Both the position numbers and the translations under genes were made by a program. Source: Heterotrichella gracilis (taxonomy: Eukaryota > Sar > Xanthophyceae > Tribonematales > Xanthonemataceae). Taken from it: 64,000 nucleotides of DNA. Numbering within the stretch: position 1 is the first letter of the stretch; each line of letters starts with the position of its first letter. This document shows positions 1 through 12,300 of the stretch, one piece after another. The notes under the pieces were generated by a model. The model was not told the origin of the DNA. It worked only from the letters and a program-made list of their open reading frames with translations, and did no database searches. The stretch lies in assembly GCA_032358255.1 (NCBI GenBank), contig JAULBX010001669.1, forward strand, positions 62,001-126,000, in the 5' to 3' direction.

Positions 1-1805
1 GAACTGCTCAATGCCCAGCGGCAGATAGTGGCAATGCAGACAGACAACACGGCGCTGAGGCACAAGGTGGCACAAAAACGGAAGCTAGCCCAGCAGCAGG
101 GGAAGAAGATTGAGGAGCTGAAGCAAAAGTGCGTGGTTGCGCTTTTATTCTGTTAAGTCTGACCCTAAACCCTAAAGCAAACTGGGCCTTATCCAAATGC
201 TAAGCTGTTTATGGACAGCTGACACCAATGCAGAAGCGTGGTTTAACACGAGTAGGATGATAACAGCATATGGCTGGCGTACAGGGTTGTGTCCATGGGC
301 AAGGAGCAGCGCTTTCTGGTGCAGCGCATTGGGGCATTGGAGGGGCGCCCCTCAGCGGTCAAGCCCCCAGCCCCCAGGGAGGATTACACCAACGAGGAGG
401 CGGGGAGGCGGTTTATGCGCCAGCAGGAGGAGCTGTGTGACCTGAAGGCTGAGAACAAGCGGCTGCAGCGGCTGGTGGGGGGCAAGCAGGGACCAGGTGG
501 GGAATTCACCCAGGAGGTGCACTTCACTCTAAACCCTAAACCCTAAAGCCAGACTGCCAAGAGACTGATGGATGTTCATGCCCTGTGAGGCGGCAGCATT
601 ACTTCACTAAGTACATGGCGCTTCATTCAGCACAGGTATCAGATAAATGTGCACCGCCTCGTATGTGCCAGTGCTGCAATCAGGACATCGCACCTAAGAT
701 CACATGCGCCATTGTGCAGAGAATGGGGCGTCAGCTTCAATGAGCGAGGCTGCATCACAGAAGCGTGTGACTGAGCTGCAAAACCTGGTGAAGCTGAGGG
801 AAGACACGGTCGCTAGCTTGGAATCAGAGGTACGTGCACACAATCTGTGGCTGAGACATTCCAATATAATGCAGTAACGCAGATGCACTGTGCGTGCACA
901 GCACTAATGCATCCACACCCTTAGCAACCGCAGGCAACGGGATCCTAATTTCACAATATACACGCACCCCTCGCAACTTTGAACACATTGTGCTTTCCAT
1001 GTAGGGCGTTGCATTGCATCTGGCAGTGTGGAATTTTGTTGCATCCCAAGGTGAGCACACCCTCCCCCCTGCTTCATCAGGTGAACGCCCTACGCCGTGC
1101 CAGCCACCATGCTGCAGCAGGCAGTGGCAGCCAGCAGCCGTGCCACACAGACCGCTGCGGCCCCCCTCCACCTGGGTTGATGCAGGCTGCGTGGGACAAG
1201 CTGGCCTCCCTCAAGGCGCGGTACAGCGAGACGCTGCACACTGTGCAGGCGCTGCTGCAGCACAACGCAAGCCTGGTCAAGGTGAGGATGGGGCCTCAGG
1301 GCAGCAGTGGCAAGCGTTTACATGCGCGGGCAGGAGATTTGCCTTCAGGGTGTGTTGTATGCACGTGTCCACTTGCATTCTCCCCAGTGCCAGGCATGCC
1401 AATGCCATTTAACAGCAAGCACATCATAGCAGTGCCAGGACACACCTGCTTGGCACCGCATGTGCAAGACTGACGGCTGATCTGGCTGTATTGCTAGATT
1501 GCGCATTTTAATTAAACAATCAACAGCATGGCATGGCAATGCCATGCGTCATGTGTCCTAGTGGGGCCCCTGGGGGTAAGGCATGCAGCGGCCCCTCAAC
1601 CCGAGTACCCACTTGCCTGGGGTACCCCCCTGTGCAGGAGCTGGAGGAGAGGGACAGCCTGCTGCAGCACCATGCACATGCAGGCATGATGCACCATGGG
1701 CAGGGGCAGGGGCACTGGCAGCAGCCTGGGCAGTGGCAAGTGGGCAGCGGGGGGCACCACATGCGAAGCACGGGCGGGATGTACTATGCGGCACATGGGA
1801 CATAG
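1..1805 (+). CDS. Coiled-coil protein, C-terminal part (5' end outside window)
   Basis: Not recognised as a named family. Five exons can be followed: 1-128, about 286-496, about 718-830, about 1080-1280 and about 1638-1805. The frame is continuous across the first junction (phase 2). The exons encode heptad-rich, Lys/Glu/Gln-rich helix (for example IEELKQK, then a stretch ending AENKRLQRLV, then QNLVKLRE), which predicts a long coiled coil. The last exon switches to a His/Gln/Gly-rich tail and ends at a TAG at 1803-1805. Telomere-like CCCTAAA repeats sit in the first two introns (about 163-176 and 531-546), just past the donor sites. A structural or cytoskeletal role is only a guess from the coiled coil. 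The start codon lies before the window. Confidence 0.7.
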
Positions 1806-2544
1806 CCACCTACGATCAGCATTGGGCCAATGTGAAATCATGGCTTTGGGGTCGTACAGCCAATTTACAAACTTTGATAATGTTGTAATTATTGTGCACA
1901 CTCTGCCACAGATTACACACTGTTCAGCCTGAGCGGCCTGGGCCTCTGCGGGCAGAATCTTAAATTCCAGATTCTGATTCGTGCTTGCATCAGCCCCACA
2001 CACCCTCAGCACACGAGTTCCCCGCACATTGTTGGCTGCCATCACATGCATCACTGTATTTTCTTAGCTCAGTTTCTTTGCTCAGCACATGCTAAGCGAG
2101 TCACTGATGACCAAACAAGACAGCAGGTCCTGGCAACATCTGTTCAGTATACGCAATCTTGAACAAAGAACGATATTGCAGCGCAATGAGTCACTCAATA
2201 AAATTTTCCGCTCTAGCAGTCTGAATATATTTGTAGCATAAAGAGAAGCCATTCACACACAATGCCATGAACGCAACAGTCAGGACAGTGCGCACAGCAG
2301 AGGCGCACATAGCATGCATACATACGTGTACACTGGAAACCCTTTCCAGCAGGCCTGAGACCCAACGAAAAAAGAAAGAAAGAACGAAAGGGAATGCACA
2401 AAAGGCCTGCTATCATATAGGTACACTAGAAAATATATGTAATGGGCCATTTGAACTCTTAGACTATGGAAATTGCAGGTAGAATAGGGAGTAATCCTTG
2501 CATGCATCTGTCCTTCATACTGCAGAATAACAGGGATACTTGGC
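1806..2544. other. Convergent 3' spacer
   Basis: This is the 739 bp between the stop of the coiled-coil gene (+) and the stop of the membrane protein (-). I see no gene in it. It contains one of three copies of a GAAA-run followed by a conserved GCACA-containing motif (2365-2410; see the dispersed repeat entries). Confidence 0.6.
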
Positions 2545-4832
2545 TCAGAGTTGCTCAATTGCGCCCCCCTCCGAAGCATAATGCTGTTGCACAGCTGCAA
2601 ATGGTGACATCGGCACATCACCAACATCCTCGACATCCCTGCCCGTCCACACCATGCCACCCTGATCAACGCCTTGGAAGATTTCCTCACTCTCAGCATA
2701 CTTGCGCTGCCGCTGAAGTGTTGGCGAGGGGGTGCACACATCAATACTCACTCCTGCATCCCCTGTGGCTGGTGGTTCGCTGTGTGGTACATCAATAACC
2801 ACTTCCGCTCCAATAGCCGCAGGGATGTTGATGTGCTGCTGCTGCTGCTGTTGTCCGGCAATCTCATGTGGCATCTGTTGAGATCCTGACACTGGTAATG
2901 AATGGACAAACTCTGGTGGCACCTCTTGCCCTGCCCAGCTGGTTCCACTCAGTGTCGCCTGCTGGGGGCTGCTGTGGCCCGAAGCATAGACGGCTGAATC
3001 ATTGCTTTCCGGCAATGTGTACACGCCTATTGATCCCACGCTTGAATCAACTTCGTAAAAGGCTTCTGCCTCGGAGCCTGCTTCTGTTTGATCAGCATCA
3101 TATTCCGCCAGCAACACACCGCCACCCTCCACAGCCCCAGTACCAAGCCCTGCCTGCGCCCCCTGGCACACTTTAACGCTTTCTGCGCCTACCACTTTGC
3201 TCCCGCTGCTGCTGAGCCGCCTGACAGACGCGCTGCTTGATCCACCAGCCTCTGACTGCGGCAGGAGGGCGCTGTGCATGCGGCTGATCGCCCTGTCTAG
3301 GGTAGACAGGGCAACTGTCACTGCGCGGCTGAGCTGTCTGGGCAATGAGCCTGCCATTGGGAGGCTGAGGGAAGGGCGGAGCTCAACATCCGCACGCATG
3401 TGGCCTGGCACCCGCCCTGCGGTGAGGGGATGTAAGTCAGGAGCTAGCCTTGTGGGGCATGCAGCATGTGGGATCGAAAGGAGTCAGCGACATTCCTTGG
3501 GTGGTTTGTATTTGTTCAGGTCGATCTCAAGCCTCACACATGGATGCTGTGCCACATTGTGTTTGAAGCATCCACTTGTGAGGCGTAAGTGCGACCTTAA
3601 CAAGTGCAATCGACCCAACAATGGCGCTGACTTCTTCCGATGATAGGTCATGGGTGCAACAATAGTTGTTAATGACAAGCCAAGCATGGGCAGTCACAGC
3701 GCTCCTAACTGCCAAGAAGCAACGTGATGCAATAGCAAACACAATTATGAGCAGGACCTGAGCCAGCTCCTGAGTCCGAGCAGTGCACACCCACCTATCC
3801 CAGGCTGAAGTGCTGCAAGCTCCCGCTGCTTACCCTCCTGCATCAGCGTCCCCGTCGCCTGCTGGTGCGCAGGAAATGCGCACTCCACATCCTTGCCTGG
3901 GTGCACCACCACCAGGGGGATATCCGCCATGGTCGCTTGTGGACCATCTGCAGCCCTGCGCTGTGCTGCTGCCTCCTCCGCCCGAGCTGCATAAGGTATA
4001 TCAGAGATCAGCAACATACTGGGACCAGCGCACGGTACATGGTTGGCTGCGCCCAATGGACATTGTGCCCTCTTTGAGTGCCCATGAATGCAATGCCAAG
4101 GTGATCATCATATAGCTCAAATTCATGTGCATCAGGCACTAGCCTATGCAGGGCTGAAGTTCATGGAGAAGCCGTGCATATTCACATGGTATCAAGCCTG
4201 TCTTCCTTACCTCGCAACGCTCGGATCAGTCTCAGCTCCTCAGCTCTGTCAGGGACCTCACGTACCCTCAGGCAGCGCATCCGCCGAATGCAGCAGGACA
4301 CCGCCAGAGTCAGCAACACACATGCCACAAAGGTGGCGGTTCCTGCACGGCAAGCGGTTGGCTCAGAAAGCTATAGCCATACAAACACTGACAATAATAA
4401 TCACAATAGCACCTTACACCAAGCACTGTATTTCATCAAAGTCAGCAGCACCCTAGATCCAAATCCAAGTGCGAAGTACTCGGTAACCAAGTAAGCCAAG
4501 TGCTAACTACTATGTAGCAACCTGTGATGGCTGCCAGTGGCAGTGAACCCAAGCGCGCTGGGTGAGCATCTTGGAACTCACCCCAGCTGTCTGGTGGTGG
4601 TACGCCACTGCTGAAAGCTGATGGCTGGGTCATGGCCCAAGCTTTGTCAAGGGTTACCCAACAAGAGTTGATATGGGACTGTGTGCAACGGGCTGCTGCT
4701 GCTAGGATACGCAAGGTAATAAAACAGGGCAAGCGCACATATTGTTGCCAGCGCTATACCGGGGTTCTGCAGCGACAGCCCACAAGACTCGGAGTTTGTT
4801 ACACCGAGTGGAGAGAAGGTGTGTGTAACGTG
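2545..4832 (-). CDS. Two-TM membrane protein with long disordered cytosolic tail
   Basis: Family not recognised. Four exons were joined by phase: about 4832-4658, about 4356-4210, about 3990-3830 and 3416-2545. The first visible exon carries a hydrophobic helix (GIALATICALALFYYLAYP). The second carries another (ATFVACVLLTLAVSCCIRRM) followed by a basic/acidic region, so a hairpin or two-pass topology is likely. The third exon is an Ala/Glu/Arg helix followed by a short beta-like patch (DIPLVVVHPGKD). The last exon encodes about 290 residues of Ser/Gly/Glu-rich sequence with a six-Gln run. The first visible exon starts at an acceptor with no in-frame ATG, so a 5' exon remains unplaced between about 4850 and 5181. 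The motif order does not let me assign a role. Confidence 0.6.
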
Positions 4833-5181
4833 CTGTAACTATGGGATCGAGCTTCATACGGTCATGAGTGAGGACTTTCTTCTAGAAGGTTTGTGACAAT
4901 TCGAGTCGAAGCAAACACTCCGATAGATAAAGTAGTTGGGGGCCCGATCCCAAAAGTGGGGTTCGGACCCCAGTCGTGTGCAAACCTACTCGGAAACGCG
5001 TGTTGTATGTCCAACACCCAAAGTCGAAGGGAGCGGGTACCTGCTCGAAGGGAGCGAGCAGGTGAATTGTATTACAAGGGTTGAGGGTTTTCCAGGAGGG
5101 TTTTCAATCGCAATTTACTTGCCTTTTGCTCAATAACTTCCCTTTCTCACAAGTAGCCCTTAAATTGGTTTTGCTGCCTCT

Positions 5182-7159
5182 TCAGGCTGGCCTGATCACT
5201 GTGTCTACCAAACGCACATGGGTACCCCTCCAGCTTGCGTCAGGTTGCAATCTGCCCTTTGTGAACTGGAGAGCAGCCAGCGCATCAGTGGATCCAATCC
5301 TCACTATGTATACATCTATTCCCATGGCTGCAATCTGGGCAGACTCGTTCACTTTGGCAGCCATGCCACCTGCAACAAAACAGCAGTGGAGCAAGTTCAC
5401 CTCAATTAAGGTAATATTTCACCAACAAGCAGTATCATCATTCCCCCACCTCAGTTATTGGCAATAGCGCAAGTCACTCATGTGGTCGATCAAGCATACC
5501 TGTAGTGTCATGCTCTGCTGCGTCCATTTGCACTGGTCCCTGTGCACTGCTTGCAACCCATGATCCGTCTGCATTACAATAAAAGTCACAGCTTCAGTTT
5601 CAAGCACTGCAGTCATGACAATGTCCACTGCCCAACACAAGAGGAGCCATGTTTGTAAGAGGACTTTGCCAGTGGCAATGATTCAGGATATGTTGGCAGC
5701 ATACCCGTAATTCTACAGCATCGCAATTGCAGTTGCATGCGATCCAGGTGGCAAATTCGTTAGGAAATTACACTCACCAGGGTGAACATCGATAGTGCTG
5801 AGCAAGATAGCCCCTGGCAGATGTGGCGGCCGGTCAAACACCCCATCCACATTTGTCTGCACACAAAAGAACACAATCAGGCTCGCAATCTCATTATAAT
5901 ATCATACCGGACTGTGTATGGCTGTCTCGCTAACTCTGCAGTGCACGCACATGTACCCATCTAATTCAGTCAGATATGCTTACCATGAAAATTACTGTTT
6001 CTGGACGCAGCAAGGCAGCAATCCTGCTTATGATCACATCGCCACTGCGCGCAGCAAGAGACTCATTAGCTGTGAAGCCTAGGAAACCAATTTAATACAC
6101 ACAGAACCTGCCCGCCAGGCACGAAAATCACCCATTTCTGTCAACAATTCAGCACATCACTATAAGCCCAGTGCCGCGCCTACCCACCTGAGTATGGTAC
6201 AGCCCAGGATTTCATCCAGCACTGCATCGCCATGCAGCACAGGCAGCAGCCCTGCCTCTAGTGCCTGCTGCACGGCTGGCACACCATCTTGCACCAACTA
6301 AATAAGGGGAAAAAAATCGTCAGCCGAAATGTGAACCTCAGCAGGCAAACGCAGATGGCACATGCACTACGTTGCATTACATAGGTGCGTAGGACTAGGT
6401 TTTTTCCTGTCGGATATAATATAAGTAACATTGTCAGATTGCACAGCATTGTGCTTACTGGCACACCTGCCCGAGCTTTCTTTGTCTACACCATACAATG
6501 ATGTTTTGCATGTGGCGGAGCCAGGCGCTGGGCGTTCTGAGTGCAAAGATCGGCAGCTCATTATGCATGAAGTGTCCCAGTGATATATGGCAGTGCACGC
6601 GCACCTTGCGCCTGGCTGTCGTCCAGCCCCCAAAGGCCGGCATGCCACAGGCGGGAACGCCACCTGCACGCAGTGCTCCTCGGTGAGACCCATATGCAGT
6701 ACCAGTTGAGAAGCAGGAAAATTGCTCGAAACCATCAGCCAGCGCCTTACCTTGGTTCAGCTTAGAGACCACTACATGGTTGAGCTTGGTCACTGACACC
6801 CTGCAACAGCGAAAAATGTCAAACAGTTGATGTGTGGTGTGCCAACAGATGCATCTTGTGACTGATTTTGCATCATGGTGCCAAGTTACCTACCTGGTGG
6901 TGGCAAACCCTGATCGGACTTTTGGATCTGAGATAGGCCCAGTTGCCACTCTATCTGCTTTGGCTTGGAAGTGACCAAAGGAGCCTGCCCCATGCACCAC
7001 AACCGTGTCCATGCGGTCACAGTGTAGTGTCTCAGTGAGCTGCTGCACTGCGCTGTCCAAAGCACCCTCGTCTAGGGTTTCCAGCACAACTTTGTTGGTG
7101 ATGGCAGAGCCACCTAGCTTGATGATCCGCTTCAGGGGGGTTCCCATGGGTTGCTCCAT
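5182..7159 (-). CDS. IPK: Isopentenyl phosphate kinase
   Basis: An amino-acid-kinase fold enzyme that phosphorylates isopentenyl phosphate to isopentenyl diphosphate, feeding isoprenoid synthesis. Visible signatures in order are KLGGSAITNK near the start, VVHGAGSFGHFQA (the His belongs to the catalytic motif of the family), SVTKLNHVVVSKL, GVPACGMPAFGGW, LLPVLHGDAVLDEILGC, a GDVIISRIAALLRPE segment, TNVDGVFDRPP, and AAEHDTT joined to GGMAAKVNESAQ near the C-terminus. About eight exons: 7159-6894, 6800-6751, 6663-6605, 6297 to about 6187, about 6065-5985, about 5852-5780, about 5580-5500 and about 5370-5182. The first three were checked for phase. I chose the ATG at 7159 because upstream in-frame codons are non-ATG. 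The gene stands alone; the next gene downstream on this strand is the two-TM protein. Confidence 0.9.
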
Positions 7160-9376
7160 TGCGGGCAACTCTTGACAAGAGTGAACTATTACACCTTACC
7201 TATAAGCTATTTAGTTCTCAGTGGCAATGTGATAGCGTAACATATGGTTACATTCAACACCTATGCAGAGGACCTGATGCCTGCTCCTTGGCTGAACCAT
7301 TCAAGTGCTCGGCATCAGGGTGAGTGCACTCAGGGACCCACAAGTGAGCAAGGTTGTTCATGTCTTTCAACCCAGTACTGGTGGTATGCCGGTCGTGTTC
7401 TACAACGTGGCTGGTGCAGGGCTTTCTCGAAACAAATAAGGAGTTTGTCAGGTATTTAGTTTGAACTCCCCGTGCCTGACTCGGGGCCCCAGCCTGCCTT
7501 GGCTCGAGTATATGGGTTATGGAAAGGAACTCGCAATAGCAACTGTGTCATTAGGCAGCAATACTTCTCAAGACATACCTCCCGGTAACCGCTGACCAAA
7601 TCACTGGGATATTCGTGCATGGCATGAGTTCCGGCAAGTGTTGATGTTCATATCCAACGCTTCAAACTGCTGGATATGCCTGCCCACGTCAGGTGCTGTT
7701 GATTCAAACCTATCTGAGAGCCTGCAACCACCAGCTCTGTAAAATTCGCGCATACCCCAGCTCACCTTCGCCATATGCATGCATGCATATATTTGCATGC
7801 ATATTAAAAGCACGCCGCAAGCGAGTCAGCCTATACAGTTCTTCTTATTCTATCAGCATAAACAAAATAGCAGGAGGAGTCATTTCCGTGTGCCAGCTGG
7901 GCCCCATGGGTTCCTCTAGCTGCCCTCCTCCTGAGGGCAGTTCACAGGCAGCACCAGGGGGATCGCCGCAGGGTCTTTTTGACCGCGCAAAGGAGCACCT
8001 CAAGGAGTTCATGCAGGCAACACCAGCGGAGCATGGGCAGTGAGCGAAGGGTTTCCTGGCCAAGGTATCTGGGCTATGCATGCATATTGTGGGTGAGGTG
8101 AATGGCCTAGGGACCCGCCAGACCAGCTGCTTGCTGCTACAAATCGGTGTTCCCAAGCGCTAACTTGGTGGCAAAGTAGATCCCCACCGTATCTCGTAAA
8201 CCTGCAAATATGGTACCACTGCTTCCCTGTGCGGTGTGCGCCCGCACATCACCTAAAGCACCCACAGGGCGCACCAACCTCATACCTACTTTGTTTCTCT
8301 GCCCAGCTGCTGTATGGATCGCCTCCGAAGCCTGAGGTGCATGCTGTGTACCAACTGAGAGTCACCCATGGAGACCAGAGCTAGCTAGCCAAGTGCGGTT
8401 GAACTGCGTTTGCTCAGGATGCCACAAGCCCACTTTGCGCCATGCTCACCGCTCACTGGTGATAGAGCGTGGTATCACTGGTGATAGAGCGCTAGCCTAT
8501 GGCGAAGGGGATGGAGTGAGGAGCTTCAGCTTGACCAGCCACACAAAATCATCTGCAGCATCAGGATGGGATACAGCTAGCCCTGCAGGGTTTCCAAGGA
8601 GCAGGGAGGGGCATTGACAATATGTATGATAGCGGCAGGGCTCTTCAGACATCCCAGGGCATCCATGTTGTGCCTGCTATGGCAATCATGACGGGTGGCC
8701 TGCAAAGCCCTAAGTAGGGAACAGGCCACCTTGAGCCAAGCCGCAGCAAGGCATCTCAGGACCTGGCCATAATTACATGGGCATTTTTGACGCTTCCAGC
8801 GAGGTGCCTGGGGAAAACCCTTTTCTTTTGCTATACTCACGGCAATGGCAGTGCCTAAGAAGTTGCTGCACAACAATTGATTGTGCAATTATAAAGGTGA
8901 ATCGTACTATGTCACACACACACAGTGTCATACACGAAATAATGATGAACATAGAGAAGCCCAACTCGAGCTTGTGGGAACCATTGGTGATTAGAAATCA
9001 GGAAGGCTATTGTGGTGTGTTGAGCATTGCATTTATGCTCCGCATACACAGGCAAGCAAGCCCCCTCAGCTGTAATCACCATGCACCATTGTTCGCTGAT
9101 GGGTGTCCTTCGTATGCCTACAGCTACAGCACAATACGCCTTAACGCTAGTCTGTAAATTGGTTTCAATTGCTGTCTGACATTGAAGGCCTGGTGGCATT
9201 GCCTGGCCTATCATGCATGGAGGTCAATGTATAATATGTTGCAATTGGGCATGCATACTATGTAAATAGATGCACGCCCATCCCGAGTGCTGCTTTATAA
9301 GAAAATTCCAAACCGTATTGGTACATAAAACATCCCAAAAGCACTGGTAAACAGGCTCTGCGGCTGTAGCCCCACC
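7160..9376. other. Gene-poor 2.2 kb spacer
   Basis: This lies between the IPK start and the stop of SulP-A, both on the minus strand, so it holds the IPK promoter and the SulP-A 3' flank. TGCATGCA-type palindromes cluster near 7775-7805. A 22 bp unit containing GGTGATAGAGCG is repeated directly at about 8457-8492. A doubtful small gene (7908-8384) is listed separately. I see no other coding signal. Confidence 0.5.
7908..8384 (+). CDS. Possible small two- or three-exon gene or gene relic
   Basis: Weak evidence. An ATG at 7908 opens 45 codons with a Pro/Gly/Ser-rich start and an amphipathic helix (GLFDRAKEHLKEFM). A plausible GT donor (CA/gtgagc) overlaps the end of that frame near 8039. Further on, after a CAG at about 8309, an open segment (LLYGSPPKPEVHAVYQ) runs to a TAG at 8382-8384. 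No family is recognised and the intervening exon junctions are ambiguous. It could equally be a decayed gene fragment or chance. Confidence 0.2.
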
Positions 9377-12300
9377 TCACCGAGCCTTGCCCAGCGCCTC
9401 CAGCAGATGGGCAGCGCTGAGCCCAAAATTCCGCAGCACAATGGTGGTCACCGCATTCAGCAAGTGCGGCGCATCCCCCGCCATGCGCTCAAAATCCGCC
9501 CTGCTCAGGCACAGCAGCTGCGCACGTCGCTCACACACCACGCTCGCGCAGCGCGGCCGCTGCAGGAAGAAATCGAAGTCCCCGACGATGCCCCCGGGAC
9601 CGTACCGCATCTCCTGGGAGTCGATGTTTTTGGCTAGTCCTTGGGGGATGTCGAGGGCGATGCGCGTGAACCCTTCTGAGGGTGCGTACTGCATGCACCA
9701 CACCAGGGTTCCTGCCAGGAGGATGAAGATGTGGTCGGAGGGCTCCCCGGGGCTGAACAGCACCTCACCTGCAGAAGTTGCAAGGGGTATTACGTAATTG
9801 ACAGGAATTAAGGGTGAAGCACACCTAGGCCCGGGCACACTGTTGCACCATGAATAGGTCTTCACAATGCCACTGCAAGCATAGTCCGCCGCTCCACACC
9901 CCAGTACAGACATCACTGATCTTCATGTAGAACACTATAACAGCGTATAGGCAAGAGGGCCAACAGTGAGCCCCTGATCAGATGCACTTCGATACAGGCT
10001 TGTTATAGCACCCTGTTATGTCCTTGCGCACCTTCCTCCATGACTCTTGGCACCAGGAATCCCTCCAGCTGGTGCGCCATGCGATCCATGGGCAGCGAGG
10101 TGGGCAGGATGCGCTGCGGGAGCTCCAGGTTGGCGTGCAGGACCTGACGGGTGGGATGTGGGGGTAGGGAGTTGTCAGTGCACACAGTGATCCAAGCATG
10201 TTCAGGCTGATGAAACATAATTTGCCACAGTGATACGGAAAGGCTCTTGTCGAGAGCCTATGATTAGGGCACTGGTTAAAATCCTCGGTACCATGGGCAG
10301 GATGCAGCAGTTCATGACAGCCATGCCGGGAGGTGCTGGCAGATGGTGCACATGGAGTTGCGGGCACCTGGATGGATGCATTGGTGCCACTTAAGGGACC
10401 AGCACAGCAGTAAAAAAAGAACAAGTACGGGCATAGGCTAGTACGAACAAGATGTCCTTCACGAGCTCATTATAGAGCGTTCTTACAAGGCTCAGAGATT
10501 TACCTCTTCCAGCGACATGTGCTCAGCGCATGGCTTACACAGCCCATGTGCTGTCGCCACAGCCATCATCTTTTGCTCGCAGTACTGCAGCCCCCCATTC
10601 AAGTGGGAGAAGTAGCGACAGGACGGGGAGGCGGAGGAAGGGGCATCTGCGATGACCTTGTGCGCGCGCAGCAGCTTCTCGATGGTGGGGGAGGTGGGGG
10701 GGAGGTGCGTGACGAGCAGCTCCACACCGATGGTGTGCAGTGCGTGGAACAGCATTGAGAAGGTGCGGGCTGCCGTGGCGTCCAGGCCAGTCACATGCCT
10801 GCAAGGGGGGTTAAACGTGGGTTGCATTTCATGGACCCAAGGAAACACATCAGGTGTGGTGAAAGCATGAAAATTTGACATGGTCACTCAAGAGCATGTG
10901 TCAAACCCGTCTCATAATCGGTACATGACTGTGCAAACAGTCCCCTCATAAGGAACTGACATTGAAACCCCAGCTGAATTGGCATCTACCAGACCTGCCA
11001 ACGCTTCCTGCCAACGCATGCAACAAAGCTCTGCACGTTGGGGATCCATGAAAGATGACATACTATTGCAGCCACAACATGATCCATGACCACCCAGGCT
11101 TTCCAGCCTACCAACTCTGCCTCCTGCCATCTTATGCCAGAGCCTAAACTCACCGGAAATCCAGCAGCAGGAAGTAGGGCGCGTCAGCCAGCGCCTCCCT
11201 CACCAGCTCAATGCCTGTGGGCTGGGCTAGTGCACGCAGGCCCGGGGAGCTTGGTACTTCAGCAGCATGCCAGCCTGGCACTGGGGCAAATCCTCCCGAG
11301 GTTGTTCTATACCCTAGGGCGCTGAAGATGCCGCTGAGAAGGCGCTGTTTGCTGGGAGGGGTGGTGGGTGGGGTGGTGGTGCCGGAGGGTGGGGGTTTGG
11401 GTGCGCCGGGGTGCAGGGGTGGGAGGTGCGGGGGGTGGGAGGTGGCGGTGGAGGGGCGGGTGAGTGAAGCCCCCATGACAGTCAAAGCTGCCAGCGGGTC
11501 AACCTTTTTCAGCGCATGTGCCACCTGGCAAGGAGGGGGTACAATATGGTTAATAAAGCAGAGCCTTGAATCGTGATTGGCAGCACAACAATAGGGGGAA
11601 ATAGCCTATCGGATGATGTCCAAATTCGGCAACACCTACATAGCCTAATTAGTGCACTGTTCGCACAGCAACTAGTGACCCAGCTCCATGCAAGCAGTCA
11701 CTTCACACTGCAGGAACACATAATACGTCATCTGCACCAGCTCGGACTGACCAATGCCATATCCACTCATTCCTACCTGCATTACACTCTCGCTGATGGA
11801 TATCGATGACCCAAAGAAGATGTACCCAGACAGGTTGACAGCTGCGATGTGTGTGGAGAACAGCTCAAGGATGGTGCGCTGCTCGAACGTCCTGACTTGG
11901 CCGCTGCGACTGGGCACGACAGTCATTGCCGTCACCGACACCTGCAGTCAGCGCAAAGAAATATGCATTCCGTACAATAAAGGTATTGTCGTGAACAGTC
12001 TTGGGGTGCAATAGATTGCTCAGGATCACTTGGGCAAAAATTGGATCGCATGTTTGCAAAGCGGGCATGCACCTGTAAACATGCACAGCAGAAAATAATG
12101 GTTGTGCCACCCTTTACGTAACCAAGGGTGGCACAACCATTGCAATGCACAAGGAACTCTACAGAAAATGTATGAAACCATTCTTACACATTGAATCAAC
12201 GTTGTACAGTATTGTCAATTAGAAGAAGCCCACCTTTGCATACGAATAGGCAAATAGCAGCGCCGCCATGACAATGCCAAGTGCGATCCCAATCTCCAAT

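Noticed and set aside
2545-4832. Assignment of the two-TM protein to a known plant family
   Set aside because: Hydrophobic helices plus a VVVHPGKD patch are too little; no diagnostic motif.
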